A stretch of 53,629 nt of DNA, from the NCBI GenBank assembly GCA_937973555.1, contig CALJKL010000025.1, positions 1 through 53,629 of the forward strand, given 5' to 3'. Under the pieces are notes generated by a model. It saw nothing but the letters and a program-made list of their open reading frames with translations. It was not told the origin of the DNA and ran no database searches. A program made the translations under genes and the position numbers. This stretch comes from an uncultured Flavobacteriales bacterium. Its GTDB lineage: Bacteria > Bacteroidota > Bacteroidia > Flavobacteriales > Weeksellaceae. This document shows positions 16,992-26,649 of this stretch, one piece after another. The stretch's first letter is position 1. Every line of letters begins with the position of its first letter.

Positions 16992-18086
16992 TTACAAAAA
17001 CTCTTTCCACCATTCAGAAAATTCGCTTTCTTCTTGCCAATAGACTTTTGTGCCTATTTTAGGTGTAATTATTTTCCTGTTATCTTGGTTCAATTCATGG
17101 ATTTTCTCTAAAGGCTCATGCCAAGCATGCATGGCCAAAGAGAATTTAGAGTTATGGACAGGGATTAATATTTCTGCATTCAGGTCAAGCATGGCTTGCA
17201 GTTGCTCTCCAGGAAGCATGTGGATGTATTTCCAGTCATGGTTATATTGCCCAAGTTCTAAAATGGCCAAATCTATTTTGCCGTATTTGTTACCAATTTT
17301 TTTGAAATGATCATCATAGCCACTGTCTCCGCCGAGATAAATTTTAAAATTCGGAGTTTCCAAGACGAAACTTGCCCAAATCGCCTGATTCCTTTTAAAG
17401 CCCCTCCCTGAGAAATGCCTTGCCGGCTCTGCATTAATTCTAAAACCATTTTCTAAATCAGTACTTTCGAACCAATCGAGTTCTATGGTATTGGAAGAAT
17501 GATATCCCCAATGTTCCAAATGTTCTGCAGTTCCTAGGCCCGTAATCAATTTTTTTACTTTTGGCTGAAGTTCTTTCACTGTCTTGTAATCCAAATGATC
17601 CCAGTGATCATGGGTTATCACCAAATAATCAAGTTCAGGAATGTCTTCCACGGAATAAACATCTGCCCCTGAATAGGCTTTTGTGGTGAAACTGAGAGGT
17701 GAGGCATTGCCACTGAATACAGGGTCTACCAATATTTTTTTGCCTTCAATTTGCATGAAATACGAAGAATGTCCCATCCAGACATAAATGTTTTCCTCAG
17801 GATCTAAATTTTTCAAGTCTGATTTTGTGAAAATGAATTTTTTCTTCGGCGTTATATTTTCGTTTTTGCTGAAGAAAAATTTGAATAATACCTTCGGCAT
17901 AGAAGTGTCTTCTGCCAATTGTGGGGTAGGATTTAGGTTTTGAAATTGCCCGTCTCTGTAATGTGGAGATTTTTTAATTCTTTCCAAACGATTCCCTGAA
18001 GGTTTTTTCCCGAATTGTGGTTGCTTCATAAAAACTATAACAATTGCTGTAAGGATGATAGCAGTACTTAACAATATCCAAATCAT
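16992..18086 (-). CDS. Membrane-anchored metallo-beta-lactamase-fold hydrolase (NAPE-PLD-like)
   Basis: Zinc hydrolase of 364 residues with an N-terminal membrane helix (MIWILLSTAIILTAIVIVFM), no signal-peptidase site and a cytosolic or periplasmic catalytic domain. The HxHxDH metal motif is THDHWDHLD near residue 158, preceded by WMGHSSYFMQIEGKKILVDP; further metal ligands are likely in EPARHFSGR and GGDSGYDDH. This arrangement matches the bacterial relatives of N-acylphosphatidylethanolamine phospholipase D and UlaG-type lactonases. It stands between the nuo operon terminator and the tetR operon. Natural substrate unknown. Confidence 0.82.
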   Translation of the reverse strand: MIWILLSTAIILTAIVIVFMKQPQFGKKPSGNRLERIKKSPHYRDGQFQNLNPTPQLAEDTSMPKVLFKFFFSKNENITPKKKFIFTKSDLKNLDPEENIYVWMGHSSYFMQIEGKKILVDPVFSGNASPLSFTTKAYSGADVYSVEDIPELDYLVITHDHWDHLDYKTVKELQPKVKKLITGLGTAEHLEHWGYHSSNTIELDWFESTDLENGFRINAEPARHFSGRGFKRNQAIWASFVLETPNFKIYLGGDSGYDDHFKKIGNKYGKIDLAILELGQYNHDWKYIHMLPGEQLQAMLDLNAEILIPVHNSKFSLAMHAWHEPLEKIHELNQDNRKIITPKIGTKVYWQEESEFSEWWKEFL

Positions 18087-18151
18087 TTTCTCAATTTTTT
18101 AATTATATCTTTTAGGACGATTAACTTTTAAAATTACTTTAAATTAAATAA

Positions 18152-18180
18152 AAAAACGCAACTCAGTGAAGAATTGCGTT
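18152..18180 (-). terminator. Terminator of the nuo operon
   Basis: On the - strand: AACGCAA stem (18174-18180 with 18155-18161) followed by an eight-base T tract, about 90 bases after the nuoN stop. Confidence 0.8.
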
Positions 18181-18190
18181 GTATTTTTTT

Positions 18191-18259
18191 CTCGCAGATT
18201 CAGCCTATTTGCTGATTTTTTCTAAAAGAATTATTTGCATGATCTGTAGAATCAGCGAG
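18191..18259. repeat. CGCAGATT-type intergenic inverted repeat
   Basis: Outer arms CTCGCAGATTC (18191-18201) and GAATCAGCGAG (18249-18259) pair with one mismatch; the interior also holds an AGATTCAGC/GCTGATTTT pair. Same architecture as 9197-9254, so this looks like a dispersed intergenic repeat family; copy number cannot be judged here. Confidence 0.55.
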
Positions 18260-18269
18260 TGATTATATC

Positions 18270-19658
18270 TTATAATCCGAATTGCATTTTAAAAGCATCA
18301 GGATAAACACCCAATACCAACAAAGCAATAATGATGAAAATGGCTACAATCTTATAGGTAATGCTTACTTTTTCGGAAGTATGGAAATTACTTTCTTTGT
18401 GGAAAAACATCGAGATAATAAGTCTCAGATAATAAGCAATACTTAGGGCTGAACCAATTACGGCAATCAAAACCAAGAAAGGACCAACCTTTGGTGCGTT
18501 CATAGCCTGTGCAAAAATATTGAATTTCGCTACGAAACCAGCCGTTAATGGAATCCCTGCCATAGATAGCATAGATACGGCACTTACGACAGCCAATAAA
18601 GGTTCGGCTTTTGCCAATCCTGAGAAGGCTTCAAAAGATGTTTCGTTTTTATGTTTTTCAACCCAGATTAACGTCAAGAAAACGCCAATGGTAGCCAATG
18701 AATAAGCAAATAAATAAAATGCTAAGTTATATAATGATAAACTATTCATTCCGAAGAAAATCAAAGCCAAATAACCTGCATGGGATACAGATGAATAGGC
18801 TAACATTCTTTTTGCATTGGTCTGTGCCAATCCCATGGCGTTTGCCAAAAGAAGGGTAATGATTACCAAAATGCCAATGATGTTAATCCATTCAGAAGCA
18901 CTTCCTGCAAAGGCAGCGGTCATCAGTTTAAAGAATGCATAGAAACCTGCAATTTTCACTACTGATGCCATGAAAGCCGTAATGATAGAAGGTGAACCTT
19001 GGTACACATCTGGGCTCCACATGTGGAAAGGGGCCAAAGATACTTTGAAAGCCATAGCACAAAGCATCAAAATAACGCCCATTACAAACATAGTATTATG
19101 ACCGTTTAGTAAACCAAACTGACTGATTTTTTGGATGTCAAAAGTTCCTGCGCTTCCATAGATTAAGGCAATCCCGAACAAAAGGAAACCTGAAGCGAAT
19201 GCACCCATCAAGAAATATTTAATAGAAGCCTCGCTAGAACGCAAGTCTGTTTTGTTGCTTCCCGCCATTACATACAAAGGGATAGAAAGGATTTCGATAC
19301 CAATGAATAAGGATACTAAATTCGGGAAACTGAAAAGGATTAATGCACCTGTTAAAGAAAACAGCATTAAGGCATATAATTCTGATTGATGGCTTCTGTG
19401 ATTATTGAAAGCAAATCCTCCCAAAAAGAAGATAAGAAGCGTTATCACCAATGAGATTTTGGTGAAAAGCATCGCATTGGCATCATACTCGAACATGGAT
19501 TTGTATTGTGCAAAGAATGAACAATCTGGCACAAAACTTAAGCTTAATGCTATCAATAAACCTAGAATACCGATATATCTTGCAAATTTTCCTTGATTGA
19601 AAACTCCGGAAAATAATGCTAATACTGCTGTAAGGAATAAAACTACTAAAACACTCAT
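18270..19658 (-). CDS. nuoN: NADH-quinone oxidoreductase subunit N
   Basis: Antiporter-like proton-channel subunit of complex I, 462 residues with about 14 membrane helices. Conserved channel features are visible: GIEILSIPLYVMAGS near residue 120, FKVSLAPFHMWSPDVYQGSP near 205 and the broken-helix region AYSSVSHAGYLAL near 290. It is the last gene of the nuo operon, 15 bases after nuoM, and is followed by a terminator. Confidence 0.96.
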   Translation of the reverse strand: MSVLVVLFLTAVLALFSGVFNQGKFARYIGILGLLIALSLSFVPDCSFFAQYKSMFEYDANAMLFTKISLVITLLIFFLGGFAFNNHRSHQSELYALMLFSLTGALILFSFPNLVSLFIGIEILSIPLYVMAGSNKTDLRSSEASIKYFLMGAFASGFLLFGIALIYGSAGTFDIQKISQFGLLNGHNTMFVMGVILMLCAMAFKVSLAPFHMWSPDVYQGSPSIITAFMASVVKIAGFYAFFKLMTAAFAGSASEWINIIGILVIITLLLANAMGLAQTNAKRMLAYSSVSHAGYLALIFFGMNSLSLYNLAFYLFAYSLATIGVFLTLIWVEKHKNETSFEAFSGLAKAEPLLAVVSAVSMLSMAGIPLTAGFVAKFNIFAQAMNAPKVGPFLVLIAVIGSALSIAYYLRLIISMFFHKESNFHTSEKVSITYKIVAIFIIIALLVLGVYPDAFKMQFGL

Positions 19659-19673
19659 TTCTTAAATATCATT

Positions 19674-21158
19674 TTAACCCTTAATAGAAGAGTAGATAAA
19701 CTTCAACGAACTATTCACCATTTCTATAATATGGCTTGGGAAGATTCCTAATAGAATTACAAAAACTGCCAAACTTGCCAATACTGTAAATTCTACAGCA
19801 GAAATATCTTTTAAAGTGACTACTATTTCTTCATTGCCCTTGCCGAACATTGCCTTGCCGTATAATCTCAAAAGATAAACTGCACAAAGAATAACGGTAA
19901 GTCCTGCGAAGACTACTACCACTTTATCATAATCGAATATAGATTTCAAAAGGATGAATTCTCCCACAAAACCATTGGTTAAAGGAACTGCCATAGAACC
20001 CAACAAAATAATCATGAAAAGAGTGGCAAATTTAGGTGCCACTTTTGCGAAACCTCCCATTTCTCTGATGTCTCTTGTATTGAATCTTTTGATAAGGATG
20101 TCTGCACAGTAGAACAAGCCTACCACATTGATACCATGTGCAAAAGCCTGAACCAATGCTCCTTGTGCTCCTTCCAGAGCGAAACCTCCTTTTGCGGTGA
20201 TAATGGCAGAAGCAAAAATACCTGCTACCATCAATCCTACGTGAGAAAGCGATGAAAAAGCAATAATTTTCTTAATATCGTTATGAACAATGGCTATCAA
20301 TGCTCCATATACCACACCCAATATTGAAAGAATCATCACTGCTTGTCCCGAAGTGCCTAAAAGGGCAACAGGAGCAATTGGCAATAAATATCTCAATACT
20401 CCATAAATGGCCATTTTCAGCATAATACCAGAAAGCAACATCGTTCCTTGTGTAGGCGAGAAAGTATAGGTGTCTGGCTGCCAATTGTGTAAAGGAAAAA
20501 CCGGTAATTTAACGGCAAAAGCCAGGAAGATTAACCAGAATACCACTACTTGTTGGGTAGCGTTCAGGTTGGCATTATAAAGGTCAGTCAGTTCAAAAGA
20601 TGCTGAGTGGTTGTATACATAAATTAAACCGATAAACATAAACAATGAACCTACAAAAGTGTATACAAAGAATTTTGTGGTAACCTTAATTCTTTTTTCT
20701 TCATCTCCCCAAAGTCCCGCGATAAACCAGATTGGGATCAGGGTTAATTCCCAGAAAACATAGAACAACAATCCGTCTAAAGCGGTAAAGACCCCAATAA
20801 GACCGAACTGCATCAATAAAATCAATGCATAGAAATTATTGTTGTATTTGCTGTTTTCATTGAATGAAGATAAGATGATTAAAGGCACCAAAATGTTGGT
20901 CAATAATAACATCAGCATGCTCATTCCGTCTACGCCGAAATGGATGGTGCTCTTGATGTAGGTAGACCAAGGCTGTAAAATCTCGAACTGAAGTTCAGAA
21001 TCTACCGTTGGTGTGTTATTGAAAAGAGATAGCATGTAGAAGGTTAAAATCAACTGCACGAATGCAATTCCTACTGCCAAATATTTGCTGCTAGAATTTC
21101 TAAAGGCAAAAACTAATCCAGAACCTATTAAAGGTAAAAGTAACAGTGCTTCTAACAT
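19674..21158 (-). CDS. nuoM: NADH-quinone oxidoreductase subunit M
   Basis: Antiporter-like membrane subunit of 494 residues with about 14 helices. Typical motifs: FYVFWELTLIPIWFIAGLWG near 130 with the key glutamate, FAVKLPVFPLHNWQPDTYTF near 215 and AFSSLSHVGLMVAGIF near 300. It follows nuoL by three bases. Confidence 0.97.
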   Translation of the reverse strand: MLEALLLLPLIGSGLVFAFRNSSSKYLAVGIAFVQLILTFYMLSLFNNTPTVDSELQFEILQPWSTYIKSTIHFGVDGMSMLMLLLTNILVPLIILSSFNENSKYNNNFYALILLMQFGLIGVFTALDGLLFYVFWELTLIPIWFIAGLWGDEEKRIKVTTKFFVYTFVGSLFMFIGLIYVYNHSASFELTDLYNANLNATQQVVVFWLIFLAFAVKLPVFPLHNWQPDTYTFSPTQGTMLLSGIMLKMAIYGVLRYLLPIAPVALLGTSGQAVMILSILGVVYGALIAIVHNDIKKIIAFSSLSHVGLMVAGIFASAIITAKGGFALEGAQGALVQAFAHGINVVGLFYCADILIKRFNTRDIREMGGFAKVAPKFATLFMIILLGSMAVPLTNGFVGEFILLKSIFDYDKVVVVFAGLTVILCAVYLLRLYGKAMFGKGNEEIVVTLKDISAVEFTVLASLAVFVILLGIFPSHIIEMVNSSLKFIYSSIKG

Positions 21159-21161
21159 TTG

Positions 21162-23060
21162 CTATTGTAATAAAAAGTTAACAATTAAAATAAGGCCTAT
21201 TGCCAAAGACATTATGAGAACATAGTTTTCTACGTTTCCGTTTTGGAATTTCTTGAAAGCTCTTCCGGAATCTACAGCTCCGAAACCAATAAAGTTGAAG
21301 AAACGGTCTAAAATATTATCAAACATTCTGGTTCCTTTACCAAGGCCTTCAGTTGGTTTTACTATGGTTGCATCATAGAATTCATCCACAAAAACTTTTT
21401 TGGAGGATAGTCTTTCCCAGCCTTTGTATTCTTCTTCTGGCAAAGCCATTTTCTTTTTGGTTACATAGATGTTTCTCACTACGAAGAAAACTACTACCAC
21501 CATCAACAACGTAATGGCCAAAAGAATCATTTCTATATTGAAAGGCACTTCGGCATGTTTTGCTCCGTATACATAGATAGGATTCAACCAGTGTGCTAAT
21601 TTTTGAGAAATTTCTTCCCCTGCAAAGTGAGGTAAGTTTAAGAAACCACCTACTACAGAAAGAACGGCTAAAACTACCAGAGGTAAAGTCATTACCCAAG
21701 GGCTTTCGTGTAAATGGTGTTTTTGTTCTTCTGTTCCTCTGAATTCTCCGAAGAAAGTCAGGAACAATAATCTGAACATATAAATTCCCGTTAATGCAGC
21801 ACTAAAAAGGGTTAAGCCCCATACAATTGGAGATTTTGCCCAAAGCGCTACCAAGATTTCGTCTTTAGAAATCATACCGGATAATGGTGGAATACCGGCA
21901 ATAGCCAAGGTTCCGATGAGGAATGTCCAATATGTTACCGGGATTTTTGATTTTAAACCTCCCATAAATCTCATATCCTGCTCTCCGCTCATAGCGTGGA
22001 TTACAGAACCAGCTCCCAAGAATAATAAGGCTTTAAAGAAAGCATGTGTCATTAAGTGGAACATAGCAGAAGTGTTGGCTTCAACACCCAAAGCGATGAA
22101 CATTAACCCCAACTGTGAAACAGTAGAGTAGGCCAATACTTTTTTGATATCGTTTTGTCTTAAACCTATGAAAGCCGCTACCAAAGAGGTGGCTAACCCT
22201 ACGATTAAGATGAAATCTAATGTGCTAGGGGAAAGGTGATACAAGAAATTAGAACGTACCACTAAGTAAATCCCTGCCGTTACCATGGTTGCTGCGTGGA
22301 TTAACGCTGAAACAGGCGTAGGACCTGCCATCGCATCTGGTAACCAAGTAAACAAAGGAATCTGTGCAGATTTACCCATTGCCCCAATGAACAAACTCAA
22401 GGTAATGAACATGATGATTACCCCGTCAAATTCAAATTTGGTGGCATTTTGAGCTACAGAAAGGTAATCTACCGCGTTGGTTTGAGTGGCAATTAAGAAA
22501 ATACCAATCAATAAACCCAAGTCACCAATTCTGTTCATGATGAAAGCCTTTCTAGCGGCTTTACCATATTCTACGTTTTCATACCAGAAACCAATCAATA
22601 AATAAGAACAAAGACCTACACCTTCCCATCCAATGAAAAGAATAAGGTAGTTGCTTCCCATTACCAATAACAACATCGAGAAGATGAAGAGGTTCAGGTA
22701 AGTAAAAAATTTATAAAAACCTTTGTCGTGGCTCATGTATCCAATAGAGTACAAGTGAATCAAAGAACCGATTCCGGTAATAATCATCATCATCATCAAT
22801 GACAACTGATCAATCTGGAATCCGAAATTTACTTGAACACCTCCAATGGTGAACCATTCAAACGCTTTTGCAATAACAGGAGCTCCTTCTGAAGGGAATC
22901 CTAGAAAAATATTCAATGAAATCAAGAAAGCTGCGAAAACAACTAGTGTAGCCAAACCGCCCACTACTATTTTTGGCAAGAACTTTCCGAATAAACCGTT
23001 GATTACAAATCCAATTAATGGAAGTAATACGATAGCGTATACTAAATTCTCCATCTGCAT
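21162..23060 (-). CDS. nuoL: NADH-quinone oxidoreductase subunit L
   Basis: Distal proton-pumping subunit of complex I, 632 residues. It has the antiporter core (FIGWEGVGLCSYLLIGFWYE near 145, GKSAQIPLFTWLPDAMAGPT near 230, AYSTVSQLGLMF near 310) and the long C-terminal lateral helix region. The ATG overlaps the nuoK stop in a TAATG junction. A second ATG six bases in is a possible alternative start. Confidence 0.97.
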   Translation of the reverse strand: MQMENLVYAIVLLPLIGFVINGLFGKFLPKIVVGGLATLVVFAAFLISLNIFLGFPSEGAPVIAKAFEWFTIGGVQVNFGFQIDQLSLMMMMIITGIGSLIHLYSIGYMSHDKGFYKFFTYLNLFIFSMLLLVMGSNYLILFIGWEGVGLCSYLLIGFWYENVEYGKAARKAFIMNRIGDLGLLIGIFLIATQTNAVDYLSVAQNATKFEFDGVIIMFITLSLFIGAMGKSAQIPLFTWLPDAMAGPTPVSALIHAATMVTAGIYLVVRSNFLYHLSPSTLDFILIVGLATSLVAAFIGLRQNDIKKVLAYSTVSQLGLMFIALGVEANTSAMFHLMTHAFFKALLFLGAGSVIHAMSGEQDMRFMGGLKSKIPVTYWTFLIGTLAIAGIPPLSGMISKDEILVALWAKSPIVWGLTLFSAALTGIYMFRLLFLTFFGEFRGTEEQKHHLHESPWVMTLPLVVLAVLSVVGGFLNLPHFAGEEISQKLAHWLNPIYVYGAKHAEVPFNIEMILLAITLLMVVVVFFVVRNIYVTKKKMALPEEEYKGWERLSSKKVFVDEFYDATIVKPTEGLGKGTRMFDNILDRFFNFIGFGAVDSGRAFKKFQNGNVENYVLIMSLAIGLILIVNFLLQ

Positions 23061-23386
23061 TATCCTTTTAGTTTATTAAAAATACTCACATCTACATTTT
23101 TGGTATTTCTGTACATCATGGTAATGATGGCCAAACCTACCGCTACTTCTGCAGCTGCTACCACCATGATGAAGAATACCAGAATCTGTCCGTGCCCGTC
23201 ACCTTTGTAAGCAGAAAAAGCCGCCAAAAGAAGGTTTACAGAATTCAACATTAATTCTACACATCCCAACATGATGATGGCGTTTTTGCGGATTAATACC
23301 CCCAAAACGCCTAAGCAGAAAAGAAAACTACTCAGGATAATATACCAGTTGAGCGGAATGCTTTGTATAAATGAATTTACTTCCAT
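23060..23386 (-). CDS. nuoK: NADH-quinone oxidoreductase subunit K
   Basis: Small membrane subunit of 108 residues with three helices and the two conserved membrane glutamates (one in LGCVELMLNSVNLLL, one in VVAAAEVAVGLAI). The open frame reaches 23407 via a TTG, but ATG 23386 lies one base past the nuoJ stop and gives the normal family length, so it was chosen. Confidence 0.95.
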   Translation of the reverse strand: MEVNSFIQSIPLNWYIILSSFLFCLGVLGVLIRKNAIIMLGCVELMLNSVNLLLAAFSAYKGDGHGQILVFFIMVVAAAEVAVGLAIITMMYRNTKNVDVSIFNKLKG

Positions 23387-23387
23387 A

Positions 23388-23882
23388 CTAGATATCTTTT
23401 TTACCAATCAATACGGCACCTACAATCCCTGCTAAAATAAGGATAGAAGCCAGCTCGAATGGCAATACATATTCGTTAAACAATAATTTACCCAAATTTT
23501 TGGTCAACCCTACGCTGCTGTCTACATTTTTTACTGCACTAGACTGAGAAAGTCCTTTGTAAGCACCAATCATCCCGATGAAAATGATTCCTGCGGAGAA
23601 AATGCCGGCAAACTTAGAAAGGTTTTGTTTTTTGCTTTCGTCTTTAGCATTCAAATTAAGCATCATCAATACATAAAGGAACAACACCATAATGGCCCCT
23701 GCATAAACAATAATCTGAACGATACCCAAAAACTGAGCGTTCAGAAGAACATACAATGCCGCAATCCCGAAAAATGTTACAATTAAGGATAAAATAGCAT
23801 ATAATGGGTTTTTTGCAAATACAAAGTAAACAGCACTTGCAACCGCTACCAACGCGATAAAGAAAAATAAGAACTGTTCCAT
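23388..23882 (-). CDS. nuoJ: NADH-quinone oxidoreductase subunit J
   Basis: Membrane subunit of 164 residues with five helices; the family motif VQIIVYAGAIMVLFLYVLMM with the pi-bulge region is near residue 55. It starts directly after the nuoI stop and ends one base before nuoK. Confidence 0.96.
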   Translation of the reverse strand: MEQFLFFFIALVAVASAVYFVFAKNPLYAILSLIVTFFGIAALYVLLNAQFLGIVQIIVYAGAIMVLFLYVLMMLNLNAKDESKKQNLSKFAGIFSAGIIFIGMIGAYKGLSQSSAVKNVDSSVGLTKNLGKLLFNEYVLPFELASILILAGIVGAVLIGKKDI

Positions 23883-24437
23883 TTATTTAAGGGCTTTTTT
23901 TTGATTTTCAGTTTGTCTGTCAGAGACATCTATTCTGTTTTCCATGCTTTCTACCAATAGGTCTTTGCCATAGACGAAAGAGCCTCTGTTTTGCTCAGGG
24001 CTTACAATTCTGTCGGTAAGGTATATAGCAGATTTAGGACAGGCTTCTTCGCACAATCCACAGAAAATACAACGCAACATGTTGATCTCGTATACTTCTG
24101 CATATTTTTCTTCTCTATACAGGTGTTTTTCGTCATTTTTGCGCTCTGCAGCCGTCATGGTAATGGCTTCTGCCGGGCATGCCACAGCACAAAGTCCACA
24201 GGCAGTACATCTTTCTCTTCCTTCATCATCACGCTTCAGTACATGGTGACCACGATAAATCTTAGAGAATTCTCTTTTTTCTTCCGGGTAACTTACGGTA
24301 GGTAGTTTTCCGGTAAGCGTCATTATCGCATGTTTTCCTGTAATAGCCATCCCAGAAAGAATCGCAGGGAGATATATCTTCTCCTTGAAGGTCATCTTCT
24401 TGTTAGAGGCTAATTTAGATCTATTGGTTAATTTCAT
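23883..24437 (-). CDS. nuoI: NADH-quinone oxidoreductase subunit I (2x[4Fe-4S])
   Basis: Peripheral arm ferredoxin-like subunit of 184 residues carrying clusters N6a and N6b: CTACGLCAVACP near residue 77 and CIFCGLCEEACP near 121. A basic N-terminal extension and a C-terminal tail flank the ferredoxin core. It abuts nuoJ and is separated from nuoH by 77 bases containing a repeat-like remnant. Confidence 0.96.
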   Translation of the reverse strand: MKLTNRSKLASNKKMTFKEKIYLPAILSGMAITGKHAIMTLTGKLPTVSYPEEKREFSKIYRGHHVLKRDDEGRERCTACGLCAVACPAEAITMTAAERKNDEKHLYREEKYAEVYEINMLRCIFCGLCEEACPKSAIYLTDRIVSPEQNRGSFVYGKDLLVESMENRIDVSDRQTENQKKALK

Positions 24438-24450
24438 ATTATTAGATTTT

Positions 24451-24476
24451 GGCCTTCGACAAGCTCAGGCTGACAT
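24451..24476. repeat. CGACAAGCTCAG repeat-like remnant in nuoI-nuoH spacer
   Basis: GCCTTCGACAAGCTCAGGC with GCCT/AGGC outer arms, GC-rich within an otherwise AT-rich 77-base spacer. The string resembles short palindromic repeats known from many bacterial genomes (recalled, not checked). Confidence 0.4.
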
Positions 24477-24514
24477 CAATTATTACTTATTACTTATAAC
24501 TTTTCATTTACAAT

Positions 24515-25558
24515 TTAAATCCACTGATAGTGTTGATTTAGGAGAATTACGGCTCCTGTAATCAATAGATTTAATAATGCCAAAGGAATTAGAGATTTCC
24601 AACCCAAATGCATCAATTGATCGTATCTGAATCTTGGCAGCGTCCATCTGATCCACATAAACAACAAGATAACGCAGAACGTTTTGCCTAAGAATACCAA
24701 AATGCTGATGATTCCCAAAACGTTTTCGCTTAAACCAAGACTGTTCATGCCAGGAAAATTGTAACTTCCCAAGAAAAGGGTAGTAATCAATGCCGATGAA
24801 ATGAACATATTTACATATTCCCCGAAAAGGAATAAACCTAATTTCATTGCTGAATATTCAGTGTGGAAACCACCTACCAATTCTGTTTCACATTCTGCCA
24901 AATCAAAAGGAGCTCTGTTGGTTTCTGCCAATGCCGCCACCAAAAAGATAATGAAGGCCAATGGTTGGAAAAGGATATTCCATTTCATTCCGTTCCATCC
25001 CGATTGAGATTCTGCAATGACTTTCAAATCCAAAGAACCAGACATCATAATGATAGAAAGCAGCGCCAAGCCCATCGCTAATTCATAAGAAATCATCTGC
25101 GAAGAAGCTCTAATGGCACCCATCAAAGAATATTTATTATTAGAAGCCCATCCTCCAAGCATAATTCCGTACACGCCAATGGAAACCATCCCTATAAGGT
25201 ACAAAACACCCACGTCAAGGTTGGCCACCTGCAAATCGAAAGATTCTCCACCAATGTTCAAAGATTTACCCCAAGGGATAACAGCTCCGGTAATCAATGA
25301 GATAAACATTACCAAACCAGGCCCGAAGAAGAAAAGGAATTTTTCTGCTTTTTCCGGGATAAAGTCTTCCTTGAAGAAAAATTTCCCACCGTCAGCCAAT
25401 GGCTGAAGCAACCCGAATTTCCAGGTTCTGTTGGGTCCGATTCTGTCCTGCATAATGGCAGCCACTTTTCTTTCAGCCCATGTAGAGTAGGCGGCAACCG
25501 CCATTGATAGGGCGAAAAGTGATACTACTAATATAATTTTGAATGTGATTAAATCCAT
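24515..25558 (-). CDS. nuoH: NADH-quinone oxidoreductase subunit H
   Basis: Membrane subunit linking the quinone site to the proton channels, 347 residues with eight helices. Family signatures: AERKVAAIMQDRIGPNRTW near 28, ISYELAMGLALLSI near 155 and the acidic ETNRAPFDLAECETELVGGF loop near 220 lining the quinone channel. 44 bases separate it from the nuoG gene. Confidence 0.97.
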   Translation of the reverse strand: MDLITFKIILVVSLFALSMAVAAYSTWAERKVAAIMQDRIGPNRTWKFGLLQPLADGGKFFFKEDFIPEKAEKFLFFFGPGLVMFISLITGAVIPWGKSLNIGGESFDLQVANLDVGVLYLIGMVSIGVYGIMLGGWASNNKYSLMGAIRASSQMISYELAMGLALLSIIMMSGSLDLKVIAESQSGWNGMKWNILFQPLAFIIFLVAALAETNRAPFDLAECETELVGGFHTEYSAMKLGLFLFGEYVNMFISSALITTLFLGSYNFPGMNSLGLSENVLGIISILVFLGKTFCVILLFMWIRWTLPRFRYDQLMHLGWKSLIPLALLNLLITGAVILLNQHYQWI

Positions 25559-25602
25559 TTTATTTGAGTATGAATTTTATTTTTAAATCTTAAAATTGAA
25601 TT

Positions 25603-26613
25603 TTAAGCGTTATGTTCTTCGTCTTTTTCGCTAATTTCTTTAGCGCTTTCGTATTCTAGTTTTTGTACTTCATCATCTTCCGGTTTCATGTAATGATTAG
25701 CCGAAATTACAGAATGTCTGCTGATGTGTCTTGGGCCTTCAATCGTCCAGAATTTCACATCTTTTCTTTCGAATCTACATTCGTTACAGATGAATTCTTC
25801 TACCTCTCCGTATTGATCTTTTCTTGCCGTTACTCTCAATATTTCATCACCTTTCATCCATAGCACCGCTTTTCCGGAACATTTGGAACAAGAGCAAGTA
25901 GCATCTACCGGCTTGGTAAACCAAACTCTGCTGCTGAATCTGAAAGTTCTGTCGGTAAGCGCACCTACAGGACAAACATCAATAACGTTTCCGGAGAAAT
26001 CATTGGTGATGGCTTTATTAAGGTAAGTAGAGATTTCTGCATGCTCTCCTCTGAAAAGGATGCCATGTTCTCTTTTTTCTGTCAACTGATTTGCTACCAG
26101 TACGCATCTTGCACACAAGATACATCTGTTCATATTCAGTTTTATGTTTGGTCCTAAATCATCCGCTTCGTAAGTATTTCTTTCGAAATCGTTTCTTGTC
26201 TGCTGAAGCCCATGTTCGTAGCCCAAATCCTGAAGATGACATTCTCCTGCCTGATCGCAGATAGGGCAATCTAGCGGATGATTTAGCAATAAAAACTCGG
26301 TAACGGCTTTTCTTGCTTCTTGTGTTTTTTCAGAAGTAAGGTTTTTCACTTCCATTCCGTCCATAACAGTAGTTCTGCAACTTGCCACTAATTTTGGCAT
26401 AGGGCGAGGATCTGCTTCAGAACCTTTAGAAACTTCTACCAAACATGTTCTACATCTTCCGCCGCTGTTTTCCAGTTTGCTGTAATAACACATTGCAGGA
26501 GGTACCAGTTTGCCGCCAATCTGTCTTGCTGCATTTAATATGGTAGTACCAGGATCTACTTCTGTAGTCTGTCCGTCAATGGTTACTGTAAATTTTTTAA
26601 TTTCTTCGCTCAT
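25603..26613 (-). CDS. nuoG: Short NuoG-like Fe-S subunit without molybdopterin domain
   Basis: Peripheral-arm subunit of 336 residues, versus about 700-900 for canonical NuoG. Present: N-terminal [2Fe-2S] domain (GRCRTCLVEV and VASCRTTV), the His-Cys motif NHPLDCPICDQAGEC near 115, the [4Fe-4S] ligands CILCARC and DVCPVGAL, and a cysteine set (CSCSKC and ICNEC) that looks like the start of the Mo/W-bis-PGD oxidoreductase domain. The rest of that domain is missing and only 44 bases follow before nuoH, so it is a genuine short form rather than a split gene. Electron-transfer clusters to NuoI are retained. Confidence 0.92.
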   Translation of the reverse strand: MSEEIKKFTVTIDGQTTEVDPGTTILNAARQIGGKLVPPAMCYYSKLENSGGRCRTCLVEVSKGSEADPRPMPKLVASCRTTVMDGMEVKNLTSEKTQEARKAVTEFLLLNHPLDCPICDQAGECHLQDLGYEHGLQQTRNDFERNTYEADDLGPNIKLNMNRCILCARCVLVANQLTEKREHGILFRGEHAEISTYLNKAITNDFSGNVIDVCPVGALTDRTFRFSSRVWFTKPVDATCSCSKCSGKAVLWMKGDEILRVTARKDQYGEVEEFICNECRFERKDVKFWTIEGPRHISRHSVISANHYMKPEDDEVQKLEYESAKEISEKDEEHNA

Positions 26614-26649
26614 TTTCTTTCTTTATGAGTTGAATTTATTATTTAGGAT

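Noticed and set aside
25559..26613. nuoG truncated by a frameshift
   Set aside because: Only 44 bases separate its stop from nuoH and no molybdopterin-domain sequence is found in another frame, so it is a natural short form.
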